64,000 nucleotides of DNA from Macrolepiota albuminosa (lineage: Eukaryota; Basidiomycota; Agaricomycetes; Agaricales; Agaricaceae). Every line of letters starts with the position of its first letter. Position 1 is the first letter of the stretch. The stretch spans positions 805,826 through 869,825 of the forward strand of contig JAMWFC010000116.1 of NCBI GenBank assembly GCA_027475525.1. Reading direction: 5' to 3'. The position numbers were made by a program, and so were the translations under genes. Positions 47,936 to 57,365 of the stretch are shown piece after piece. Below the pieces are notes generated by a model, which saw only the letters and a program-made list of their open reading frames with translations, did no database searches and had not been told where the DNA came from.

Positions 47936-49304
47936 ATGGAGCAACCCATGCGATATAAAATGCCATTGCCTGAAAGTAGAGATGCACCTAAGTTCAGAAG
48001 CAGTGAGCCTGCTGAGGTTCACAGGTTTCTGCAGAGGATGCAGTCTCTATTCAATCATGCAGGCATTGTGGAGGATGGAGAGAAGAAGAAGAGGTTATTA
48101 GAATATGTGGATGCAGAAACTGAGCAGGAATGGAGAGGTTTCGATAGTTTTGAGGATAGATATCCTTGGGCCACCTTTATAAAGGAGGTTAAGGAATCAT
48201 ACCCTGAAGCTATGGATGAGGCAGGAAGCATGGCAAACCTGGATAGGATCTGTAGGGAGCGGAGGTCAAGGAATCATACCCTGAAGCTATGGATGAGGCA
48301 GGAAGCATGGCAAACCTGGATAGGATCTGTAGGGAGCATGCCAGGCTAAGCAGAGGGATGCCCCTGAGCTGCACTCCTTAATCAGAAAATTCAGGGCTGA
48401 AGCCAAAAAGCTGGACAGTGTTGTAGGGAATGGGGTATTGGTGGATAAGTTTATGGGGTGTTTTACACCTACCCTGGCAGAGTTAGTGGAGGAGAGACTC
48501 ATCCACAAACATGGCCATTACAGGGATCCTGCTCGTAATCGTCACAAAGACAACAAGTATGACTTGTCTGAAGTGATTGCAGTGGTGACAGCCCTAGTAG
48601 ATGGGACAACTGTCAGGAAGACTAGGGGAGAGACCACCAACAGGGAGGTGGGTGGAGTAGTAGTGAAAAATGAAGAGGCAGAAGAGAGGATGGCTCATCT
48701 GCAAGACTCTATGGTTGCCATTGGGAAGCAGGTTGGCAGCATCCAAAGTGCTATGCAGGCTCTGCAAAATAGCCAACTGGACATAAGGAATGCCTTCCTA
48801 ACTACCAAAAGCCACCATGGAGGGCAAACAGAGAGGCCTGCTCAGGCCATGATGCCAACACCTGGTGGAAGCACATACTGCTTCTACTGTTGGGGAACTG
48901 GTCATCGTATAGCAGAGTGTGAGCAGGTGAAATCAGATGTACAAAAGGGATGGGTGATACTAGTAGATGGGAGGACTAGAATGCCCAACAGAGCTCCTCT
49001 ACCCAGAGAGCCATCTAGTATATCACCACATGATAGGGTAATGAAGTTACATGACTCTCAAGTGGGATTATACTTTGGCTGGGCTGAGGAAGCTCAGGAC
49101 ATCCCAACCTACTCTACTTACACCAATGCTGTAAGAGATACTAGGGATGACATGTTGGAGCGCATCCAGCATGGAGAGGCAGACAGGCTAGGAGAACTGG
49201 AAAAAGGCTTTCAAAGACTGACAGAAGTCATGTCAGTCTTAGTCAACACCAGGCATGCTCCTAGTCCTGGTGAAGGACAACAAGGAGGGTCCAAGGATTT
49301 TTGA
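47936..49304 (+). CDS. gag of element 3 (frame broken in this assembly)
   Basis: The first ATG in frame is at 47,936 (MEQPMRYKMPLPESRDAPKF). The frame is also open upstream through a basic stretch, so a non-AUG start is possible. The capsid-like part includes LQRMQSLFNHAGIVEDGEKK and WATFIKEVKESYPEAMDEAG. The 77-bp duplication at 48,184-48,337 shifts the frame, and after it a one-base loss near 48,358 (RLSRG, then the next frame) shifts it again. The second half continues to a zinc knuckle CFYCWGTGHRIAEC (CX2CX4HX4C, about 48,880-48,925) and stops at 49,302-49,304. Gag coats the RNA and forms the particle. The duplication is artificial; the one-base change may be a real lesion. Confidence 0.82.
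48184..48337. repeat. 77-bp tandem duplication no. 15 (one mismatch)
   Basis: Copies 48184-48260 and 48261-48337 differ only at 48,190 (T) and 48,267 (C). It breaks gag. Confidence 0.93.
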
Positions 49305-50326
49305 GGAGCTCAATGAAGAAAATGGGGGAAGCTCCACCAGGAATACCCACATTGACAGAGAGACAGCCACAAAATTCCTGGAAAGAAAAGCTGACTTTGA
49401 GGATTCCACCCAAAGTGGCACCCAAGTTGGACTTACCTTTTGAAAAGGTGCCAGCTTTGAATGAGAGGCAGGAGGTACCAGTGCAGGATGCTGGTAGGAG
49501 TTCCATTCAGGGAACTAGGAAGGAGCTGGAGAAGATGGTTGAGAAGCTGTGGGAGGTACCAGTGCCACTAACCACCAGAGAACTTCTGGATGTGGCACCT
49601 GGTTTGAGGGAGGTCATGGTACAAAAGTTAGTACCAAAGCCTCCCAGGCCTAAGGAACCCAATATTCCTAGGACAGCTACTCAACACCTGACAGCAGTGG
49701 AGAAAGAGCCTAACAAGGTAGATGTTAATGATCTACCTATGGCCACCTACTTCATTGCAGATGGAACACAATCTGGCTTGCCTACTGGTGCAGTAGTGCA
49801 CCAGGATTGTGTTGCCACTTACTTGGAAAATATCCCAACAGGAGAAAAGCCAGTAGTGGTATATGTAGCCAGGGAGTTGCAGGTTCTGAGATCTCTCAAC
49901 CCAGTTGTCAATCAAAAGGGAAGAGCAGAGGCAATTCTAGATAGTGGATCTCAAATAGTCTGCATGGCTTTAAGAGAGGCTCTCAATCTAGGATTGACTT
50001 GGGATCCAGACATTAGGCTGAGGATGGAGAGTGCCAATCAGCAAGTGAATGAATCTGTTGGTTTAGCACGTAATGTGCCATTCACTTTTGCTGAAGGGTT
50101 TACTATCTATCTACAAGTGCACATTTTTGAAAGTCCTGCTTATACTGTCTTATTGGGTCGTCCATTTGACACCTTGACAGAGAGCAACATTCAAAACTTG
50201 CAGGATGGCAGCGCCATCATCACCATTCGAGACCCTAATACAGGTCGTCGAACTGCCCTGCCTACTATTGAAAGAGGCAAAATGCCAAAGGCAGGGGCTG
50301 CTAGGGAGAGTGAAGCAAAATTTTGA
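49274..50326 (+). CDS. Aspartic protease (pro) of element 3
   Basis: Open in the -1 frame relative to gag, overlapping its last 31 bp. After a charged linker the protease core is clear: AEAILDSGSQIVCMALREAL supplies the D-S-G active site (about 49,930) and AYTVLLGRPFDTL the hydrophobic-GR element near the end. Such retropepsins cleave the Gag-Pol precursor. There is no ATG at its beginning, so it needs frameshifting or fusion to gag. It ends at TGA 50,324-50,326, overlapping pol. No damage is seen. Confidence 0.85.
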   Translation, partial: RTTRRVQGFLRSSMKKMGEAPPGIPTLTERQPQNSWKEKLTLRIPPKVAPKLDLPFEKVPALNERQEVPVQDAGRSSIQGTRKELEKMVEKLWEVPVPLTTRELLDVAPGLREVMVQKLVPKPPRPKEPNIPRTATQHLTAVEKEPNKVDVNDLPMATYFIADGTQSGLPTGAVVHQDCVATYLENIPTGEKPVVVYVARELQVLRSLNPVVNQKGRAEAILDSGSQIVCMALREALNLGLTWDPDIRLRMESANQQVNESVGLARNVPFTFAEGFTIYLQVHIFESPAYTVLLGRPFDTLTESNIQNLQDGSAIITIRDPNTGRRTALPTIERGKMPKAGAARESEAKF

Positions 50327-53300
50327 GTCTCGAGGAACTGGTTACAGACCAGGGAGAGATTGCAATAAGTCTTGCTGAGACTCAGGAAGGGGAGATTGTG
50401 GTGACTGGATATTCTATGGAACATAGTAAATTCAGTCAGGAAGAGTTGAGAGATGTGTACTTGCATGCTTTTACAGCAAGCAAGGAGTGTGAAGAGAAGG
50501 AGCAGAAGACATTGTCAGCATATTTGAATGGGCATTTAGCTCAGATACCTGACAGTCTTGAGGAGCTGCTAGTACAAGAGGAAAACTTAGAGTCAAAAGC
50601 AGGTGTGGGGGAGACAGCCCAAGTATTTTCTAAGAAATACAAACCTGTGGCTAGAAAAGTTAAGCCTGTACTAGGTACCTCACCTGAGGAGTTTAGAATT
50701 GAGAGGTGCATTACTGGAAATCCACTGGCAGACATGCCTCAGTTGGATCCCAACCCACCAGAGTTCAAACCCACAGGGAGATACACAGCTGAGTGCAAAG
50801 AAGTCATTGACCAAGCCCATGGTGATGGTTTTCTTTGGCCAGAGGAGATGAAAGCAGTACATCACCTTATGATGCTGCAAAACCAGGCTTTTGCATGGGA
50901 TGATTCTCAAAGAGGCAGGCTGAAGGAGGAATTCTTCCCTCCAGTAATCATGCCAGTAATACCTCACACCCCATGGGTGTTGAAGAACATTCCTATTGCA
51001 CCAGGTCTTAGGGATAGAATCTGCAAAATGATAAAGCAGAAGATTGAGGCAGGGGTCTATGAACCCTCTAACTCCTCATATCGCTCCCAATGGTTCACAG
51101 TGTTGAAGAAGGATGGTGAGAGCTTGAGGATAGTCCATAGCTTGGAGCCTTTGAATAAAGTGACCATAGCACATTCTGGGTTGCCACCAGCAACTGAAGA
51201 ATTAGCTAGTCACTTCTCAGGCAGGGCTTGTGGAGGAATCTTTGACTTGTATGTAGGATATGATGAGAGAGTACTAGATGTGCGCTCTAGAGATTATACT
51301 ACATTCCAGACACCATTTGGGGCTCTGAGGTTGGTGACCTTACCAATGGGATGGACAAATTCAGTGCCTATCTTCCATGATGATATTACCTTCATCTTGA
51401 AAGATGAAATACCACATGTAACTTGGCCATACATTGATGATGTACCAGTCAGAGGGCCACCTCATAGATATGAGTTGCCAGATGGTAGCTGTGAAGTCAT
51501 ACCAGAGAATCCAGGCATTAGGAGATTTGTATGGGAACACCTACTCAATGTGAATAGAGTGTTACAAAGAATCAAATATGCAGGAGGGACTTTCTCTGGA
51601 AAGAAATCAGTAGTATGTGCAGATGAGATTGTGGTTGTTGGCCATAGATGCTCTTATGAAGGGCAGAAGCCAGAGACCAAGAGATTTGCCATAGTGATGG
51701 GATGGGGTGACTGCAGGGATAAACATGAAGTAAGGTCATTTTTAGGGACCTGTGGTACCTTTAGATCCTTTATCAAGGACTATGCCAAGGTAGCAGCACC
51801 TATCAATAAGCTTACTCAGAATGATGTGCCTTTCACTTGGGGAGAGGACCAGCACTCTGCAATGGCACAAATGAAAAAGTTGCTAGCAGAAAGTGCTCCT
51901 TTAAAACCCATTGACTATGAGTCAGGAGGTGCAGTAGTTCTGTCAGTGGATACATCCTGGATGGCAGTAGGTTTTGGGATCTTCCAAGAAGACCCAGACA
52001 ATCCTAAAATGCGCACTTGTGCCAAGTTAGGATCTATCACCCTGAATGAGAGAGAAGCTAGATTTTCTCAACCAAAAAGAGAGCTGTATGGTCTCATGAG
52101 ATCTCTGCTAGCCAACAAGCATTGGCTAGTTGGTTGTAGAAAACTAGTGATAGAGACAGATGCCAAGTATCTGAAAGGGATGCTAGGGAATCCAGGAGTA
52201 GGACCCAATGCCACCATCATGAGATGGATTGAGAATGTCCTACTCTACCACTTTACCTTAAGGCATGTACCAGGCAAAACATTCAGTGTGGATGGATTGT
52301 CAAGGCGGCCTAAACAGCCAGGAGATGAGGAGTACCCACCAGTTGATCCTGAGTTAATGGATGAACCCAAGTCTATGAACTATGAGTATCCAGACAAGAT
52401 CAATAATATACCTGGTTGGGAGGACTGGGAACCTTTGGAGCTGGAAGAGTTTGCAGATCAAATTGACACTAGAGGTGGCTATCTAAACATGGTAGCTACT
52501 GAAGTATCAGACTTTGAGCAGGAACTTGGTAAAGCCAGGTCCCAAGAGCAGGAGCTTAGAGGTGGAGTCTTGAGTCAAACCCCAGGAACAAGCATGAACC
52601 CAGTAGCAGTATTAGCTATGACCATGCCCCTGTTACCAGTGGAGGACCAAGAAGTCAGAGTAGAGGACACACAAACCTATCTGGAACACAGGAAGGGTGG
52701 TGAGGGTGAAGACTGGGATAATCTGCTACCCACTGTTCAGAGCTGGTTGCAAGACCCAGGTACAGAACCCAAGAATCTACAAGGCTGGGATCTAGAGAAG
52801 TTTAAGAAGTTTGCTAGGCAATTCTTCTTTGACAAGAAGGGGAGATTGTATAAGCGCTGTCATGAGGAGAAACATAAACTAGTAGTCCAAATCGATAGAC
52901 GAATGTTCATGCTTAAATCAGCCCATGATGCCTTAGGACATAGGGGAGCCTATGCCACCAGAATGCTTATACAAGAGCGTTTCTGGTGGCCTGGCATTGA
53001 AGGAGATGTGCAGTGGTATGTTGGGACTTGTCACAATTGTCAAATCAGACAAAAGACAGTAGTCAACAGAGAACCAACTGTAACTTACACTCCTTCCATC
53101 TTTCAAACCATTCACATTGATACCATGCACATGACACCAGCCTCCAATGGCTGTAAGTACATAGTACATGGCAGGTGTGCCTTGTCTTCTTGGATGGAAG
53201 GTAGACCCCTGAGGAAGGAGAACCATAAGACCATTGGTCAATGGTTGTTTGAGGATGTGATTTGCTGCTGGGGCTGTATTGCAGAGATCATCACAGATAA

Positions 53301-54147
53301 TGCTGGACAGTTCAAGCAGGTCACTGCCTGGCTGGAAAAGAAGTATGGGATTAGAGGCATTACTATCTCTCCTTACAACTCACCAGCTAATGGTAGAATT
53401 GAAAGACCTCATTGGGATGTCAGGCAAGCTTTGTTCAAAGCCTGTGAGGATCGCACCAAGTGGTTCTGGTTCTTCTACCATGTAATGTGGAGTGACCGTA
53501 TAACTATTAGGCAGAGATTTGGATGCTCACCATACTTCATGGTCACTGGTGCTCATCCTACTCTACCCTTGGATCTAGCAGAGGCCACCTGGCTGGTAGA
53601 ATTACCAGAAGGACCTCTGACTACTGAGGAGTTGATTGGATATCGTGCTAGAGCCCTAGCCAAACACCACCAGCATGTGGAAGAGATGAGAGAGCGAGTT
53701 GGGAAGGCTAAGCTCCAATGGGCATTAAAGTTTGCAGAGGAGCATAAAAGCTCAATCAAAGACTTCAATTTTAAACCATTGGACTTGGTACTAGTCAAAA
53801 ACATGACTACAGAAAGTTCATTCAGTGCTAAGATGCTGCCACGGTTTCATGGGCCTATGGTTGTGATTGCCAAGACTCAGGGTGGTAATTACATTGTAGC
53901 AGAACTAGATGGGTCAGTTTGGCAAGCACGAGTAGCTGCTTTTCGAGTGGTACCTTACAAGGCTCGCAAAAAGCTAATCTTGCCTCAGGGCATAGAGAAG
54001 TGGGTAGATATTACACCTGCTAAGCTAAAAGAGCTAAGGGAAGAACTACGAAAACCTACAGAGTCAATCACCAAAGATATCTCATTTGGCACAGTCAGGC
54101 TCCATGAGCCCACTGACCAGGAGTTAGGTCTGCCACCAGCTGATTAA
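50314..54147 (+). CDS. pol of element 3: reverse transcriptase, RNase H, integrase
   Basis: About 1,275 codons without a stop. RT: WFTVLKKDGESLRIVHSLEP, then GIFDLYVGYDERVLD, TPFGALRLVTLPMGWTNS and the YIDD catalytic box at 51,430-51,441. RNase H: LSVDTSWMAVGFGIFQED, ELYGLMRSLLA, IETDAKYLKGML and HVPGKTFSVDGLSRR. Integrase: HHCC (HDALGHRG ... TCHNCQIR, about 52,924-53,045), then D, D and E in HIDTMH (about 53,116), ITDNAGQF (about 53,290) and NGRIERPHW (about 53,390). A basic C-terminal domain follows, with KPLDLVLVKN and MLPRFHGPMVVIAK. There is no chromodomain. All catalytic residues are present, so it looks active. The frame is -1 relative to pro, overlapping by 13 bp. Confidence 0.92.
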   Translation, partial: SKILSLEELVTDQGEIAISLAETQEGEIVVTGYSMEHSKFSQEELRDVYLHAFTASKECEEKEQKTLSAYLNGHLAQIPDSLEELLVQEENLESKAGVGETAQVFSKKYKPVARKVKPVLGTSPEEFRIERCITGNPLADMPQLDPNPPEFKPTGRYTAECKEVIDQAHGDGFLWPEEMKAVHHLMMLQNQAFAWDDSQRGRLKEEFFPPVIMPVIPHTPWVLKNIPIAPGLRDRICKMIKQKIEAGVYEPSNSSYRSQWFTVLKKDGESLRIVHSLEPLNKVTIAHSGLPPATEELASHFSGRACGGIFDLYVGYDERVLDVRSRDYTTFQTPFGALRLVTLPMGWTNSVPIFHDDITFILKDEIPHVTWPYIDDVPVRGPPHRYELPDGSCEVIPENPGIRRFVWEHLLNVNRVLQRIKYAGGTFSGKKSVVCADEIVVVGHRCSYEGQKPETKRFAIVMGWGDCRDKHEVRSFLGTCGTFRSFIKDYAKVAAPINKLTQNDVPFTWGEDQHSAMAQMKKLLAESAPLKPIDYESGGAVVLSVDTSWMAVGFGIFQEDPDNPKMRTCAKLGSITLNEREARFSQPKRELYGLMRSLLANKHWLVGCRKLVIETDAKYLKGMLGNPGVGPNATIMRWIENVLLYHFTLRHVPGKTFSVDGLSRRPKQPGDEEYPPVDPELMDEPKSMNYEYPDKINNIPGWEDWEPLELEEFADQIDTRGGYLNMVATEVSDFEQELGKARSQEQELRGGVLSQTPGTSMNPVAVLAMTMPLLPVEDQEVRVEDTQTYLEHRKGGEGEDWDNLLPTVQSWLQDPGTEPKNLQGWDLEKFKKFARQFFFDKKGRLYKRCHEEKHKLVVQIDRRMFMLKSAHDALGHRGAYATRMLIQERFWWPGIEGDVQWYVGTCHNCQIRQKTVVNREPTVTYTPSIFQTIHIDTMHMTPASNGCKYIVHGRCALSSWMEGRPLRKENHKTIGQWLFEDVICCWGCIAEIITDNAGQFKQVTAWLEKKYGIRGITISPYNSPANGRIERPHWDVRQALFKACEDRTKWFWFFYHVMWSDRITIRQRFGCSPYFMVTGAHPTLPLDLAEATWLVELPEGPLTTEELIGYRARALAKHHQHVEEMRERVGKAKLQWALKFAEEHKSSIKDFNFKPLDLVLVKNMTTESSFSAKMLPRFHGPMVVIAKTQGGNYIVAELDGSVWQARVAAFRVVPYKARKKLILPQGIEKWVDITPAKLKELREELRKPTESITKDISFGTVRLHEPTDQELGLPPAD

Positions 54148-54759
54148 AATTTAGAAAAGAAGAGCTATGATATTTCAAAGGAATAACAAAAGCTCAACTC
54201 AAATCTAAATTTGGAACAGTCTGATAGAGGGTTGTTGACAGTAGACGGACTACTAGGGAGGAGGCTACCAACCAAAACCTCAGCTTAAGTCAATAAACAA
54301 CGGAATTTTAGATCAGAACAAAAGGGCACAAAGTGCCGACGTTCCGATCTAAACCAGTGTTGAGACTTAATGGGGCTGGACAAGCGCAGCAATGCGTGCG
54401 TTCAAACCCTCGGGGGAGCATTGTTTAATCAATTAACTAGTAACAAACTCAGAACGGAGTAAACGTTGACTTGATAAGCCGACGTACGTGTTCGAACCGA
54501 GTACGGTACAAAGTTTTGATTAAATAAAGCACGAGGGGGTCGGCGTGTCGAGAATTCGAGCCCCAGGAGGAGAATAAAAATAAATTCGAAAAAGAGAATG
54601 AAACGTGTTGTTAAGTTATCAATTGAAAAACTTAAAAATCGCACGTTTTCGGACTTAAGGGATTTATTGGGGTACTACGGATTAGAAGAGAGAAGGGGGG
54701 AACTATTTTAAGGCTATACTAAGCAGACACAGAGATGGTGTTTGCAACGGGGAAGCCGC
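54148..54759. other. Spacer between pol and the antisense gene
   Basis: No gene seen. Three short B-box-like motifs (for example GTTCAAACCCTC at about 54,404 and GTTCGAACC at about 54,491) occur without tRNA folds. Confidence 0.4.
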
Positions 54760-56116
54760 TTATACTGCCACGGGGTCTTCGGATCCCTCCTGCGGGAGGT
54801 CTTGAAACTCGATGTCAGAATCGTCCTGTCCAGACTGTAAATAAAACAGTTTAAGTGACACAGACATGGCAGTTATTAAAGACGTACCGGCAGTGAGACT
54901 TGAAGAGCGTGCAGTAACGAACCTGCTTGGTCAACCTCAGAAGGGCCAAGTGTCTTGCTGAGGCGAGCGCGACGGTCAGAAATAAGCTTGAACGTCTGCA
55001 ACGCAATGTCAAGCTGATAAAGTTGATGTTGTGCGGCCAAATTAACGGCGTCAAGGTGCTTTTGGAGGTCGGTGCAAGGAACCGCTTCGCCGTCGTCAGC
55101 CAACTGAACGGAGTCAAGAACGTGGTCGACTTCGGAAAGCAGCGCCAACGTGTCTTCATGGCCAGGGAGGTGGTTAGCTTGAGTAACCGGCGTTTAGCAA
55201 AGAGGGGCAAGGCAGCGAAGAAACAGGGACGTACCCAACGCGGGTTGTACCTTGAGCTTCTTGGCCTTAGGCTTACCGTCGGGCTCGGCCTGAGAAAAAG
55301 GAAGGGAAATGGTCAGGGTGTCAAGACGGCGGGCTACGAGGTCAAGCTTGCGAGCTAGACTTACGTTAGCACGGCGTTTTGAAGGGCGAACAACAGGCGT
55401 ACCCAGCATCTCGACATCTTTGTCGTGTGCTTGGCGTTGCCGTTAGCACGGCGTTTTGAAGGGCGAACAACAGGCGTACCCAGCATCTCGACATCTTTGT
55501 CGTGTGCTTGGCGTTGCACCTAGGAGAAAAGGAGGTGAAGCCAGTGTGAAAAATAGAGGAAGGAACGAACCTCCTCAAGCTCCTTCCAAGTTTCTCGCGG
55601 CGTCGTTCCCCAATAACGGTAATGGCGTCGGCGAATAGAAAGAAGGCCTTCACGTCACTGGAACCGTCAGCAACGCTGCGGTCCAACAACGGAAGGACGT
55701 CGGACAAAGCCTCACAGAGGATCCGCTGGTCAGAGAGGCGAGGGAATTGAGTCTCGTCGGAAAAACGCTGAAAGAGACAGTGAGAGCGAGGACAAAAGAG
55801 GCAGGAAGGAAAGGCGTACCCAGCCGAGACTCCCAAGGTACCGGGTCCGGTTGGAAGGCATACCAGGGAAGGATTTGGCAGTGGCAAAGAGACCCACCGC
55901 AGCCTCCGCGAACAATGGGAGCTTCAGTACCGAAGTAATCACGTTGTTCGCGTCCCGCTTCACGGAACGCTGAAGCATGCCAAAGAAGTCTGGCGGCTCG
56001 GGCAAGTTTGGAGGCGGCGGGACAGCTGGTTTGGGAGGCGTCGAGATAATGACTTGAGGACGCGGTTTGGCGGTCACGGACCTGCGAGGAGCAGTAGGGA
56101 CGCCTGAGGGAGCCAT
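54760..56116 (-). CDS. Antisense multi-exon accessory gene of element 3
   Basis: ATG at 56,116 opens exon 1 to 55,820 (MAPSGVPTAPRRS, then proline-rich, then FFGMLQRSVKRDANNVITSV). Exon 2 begins at 55,767 (RFSDETQFPRLSDQRILCEA). Further exons carry QRQAHDKDVEMLGTPVVRPS, a short basic exon (AEPDGKPKAKKLK), a helical exon (about 54,893-55,135) with VDHVLDSVQLADDGEAVPCT, and the last, GQDDSDIEFQDLPQEG, ending at 54,760. Introns show GT-AG with pyrimidine-rich ends. The join between exons 2 and 3 needs a frame change I could not place, and the 77-bp duplication at 55,364-55,517 repeats part of it. Function is unknown. The position (antisense, after pol, before the 3' LTR) and the proline-rich plus helical make-up parallel the gene at 792-2664, without clear sequence identity. 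Confidence 0.62.
55364..55517. repeat. 77-bp exact tandem duplication no. 16
   Basis: Copies 55364-55440 and 55441-55517, within an exon and splice donor of the antisense gene. Confidence 0.95.
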
Positions 56117-56313
56117 ACAGTAGTACGGGTGGCACAAATCGTGCTTTTAAGCCAGTACGGGTATGATCGGGCATGGAGGAAGAAAAGCAAAATTTTATTT
56201 TTTTGTCTGTCTACTACGGGGCAGAGAAAAAATTAATTTGGCTGGGATCGACGATCGGAAGAGAGGATCAACTCACCAGGCTACTGCTTATGACTGGGGA
56301 CAGTCATTATATT

Positions 56314-56326
56314 GGTGCGGGGGAGG
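56314..56326 (+). promoter_or_regulatory. Polypurine tract of element 3
   Basis: GGTGCGGGGGAGG directly precedes the 3' LTR start; this is the usual primer site for plus-strand DNA synthesis. Confidence 0.6.
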
Positions 56327-57365
56327 TGATACGTCTGCCTCACTCGAGGCAGACTAAAACAGTCAAATAAATCCCAAAACTATACCCAAAAACGCTGAAA
56401 ACTGTAAGCGATAAAAGTCGAAAACTGTAGACTAGGGATGACGCACCTTTTTAAAACTATACCCAAAAACGCTGAAAACTGTAAGCGATAAAAGTCGAAA
56501 ACTGTAGACTAGGGATGACGCACCTTTTTAAACCCCAAAAACCGTATACAAAGACTCGTCGAAACCACAGCAGAGCAGTAAACCAGGCAGTGAGGCGGCA
56601 GCCATCAAGGAGTGATGGCGCGGGAATAACCGAGAAAGTGGCAGTGTTCGGCAGGGATTAGATCTCGGCATAACATCCGAGATCAACATCCCGACCAAAC
56701 ACTGACATCACTCAGCTCGCCACCGATCCGTCGTCCCGTTTCTAAACCTGCCGCACAACCACGAAGTCTCCTCCTCACAGCCCACCACCGCGCACTCGAG
56801 TCGGAAAAAGAGACGTGTGAAAGAAGAGAGGCAACGAGCTGAGGAAAAGGAACGACAGAACCACGGGAAAAGGTTTAGCCAGAGAAAAGGAAAACCACGC
56901 GGTCGAGCACTGGGAATGCGAGTGCCGGTGCCCAGCCTCGGTAAAACATCGAGCACGCCAAGCACCCGGGCCCGGTAGCACGATGAGACAACAAAATCAC
57001 ACGCGGGACAGGCATGGTCTGTGCGTCGAAGACAGGGGTATAAAAGGGAGAGGAATTTGGGGGAGTCGGGCAAGCAATCAACTTGCCACGGCTCGGAGTC
57101 CCCAGGGAGTGGACGTCTTAGGCCAAAGCATAGCGATTGACTTCGGGTTTATAGTAATAATACTATTTGCATCCCAATTTCGAGTGTGAATATTCTTTAC
57201 ATTCAAATTAAATCAATAAAAATTATAATACTTTGACAACGTGTGCGCGCGTGTAGCTAAAACCCCCAGAACCTCGTGAACTGGAGTTTTATCTTTTAAA
57301 AACTAAGTCCTGTCCGATTTCACTCAGACAACTTAAAATAAAAGTAAAACTTTCATTTCGCATCA
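56327..57365 (+). repeat. 3' LTR of element 3 (1,039 bp as assembled)
   Basis: Same ends as the 5' LTR. The excess length of 77 bp equals the duplication at 56,376-56,529, so the true length is 962 bp. TATAAA at 57,039-57,044. Confidence 0.93.
56376..56529. repeat. 77-bp exact tandem duplication no. 17
   Basis: Copies 56376-56452 and 56453-56529 in the 3' LTR. The 5' LTR has a single copy, which shows that the duplication is the added state. Confidence 0.95.

Larger units (their letters stand above)
46650..57365 (+). mobile_element. Complete Ty3/gypsy-type LTR retrotransposon (element 3) inserted in F-box gene C
   Basis: Order: 5' LTR, primer-binding site, gag, protease, pol (RT, RNase H, integrase), antisense gene, polypurine tract, 3' LTR, with a 4-bp CTGT target duplication. 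The LTRs differ at about a dozen positions by eye, which suggests a fairly recent insertion. Pol has no chromodomain and differs in order and sequence from elements 1 and 2. Confidence 0.93.

Noticed and set aside
54395..54580. tRNA genes suggested by several B-box-like motifs
   Set aside because: No matching A boxes or cloverleaf; the motifs lie in a retrotransposon spacer.
961..56529. A biological cause for the 77-bp duplications (a mobile unit or replication slippage)
   Set aside because: The duplicated sequences are unrelated to each other and only the length is shared; the LTR pair shows the single-copy state is original.
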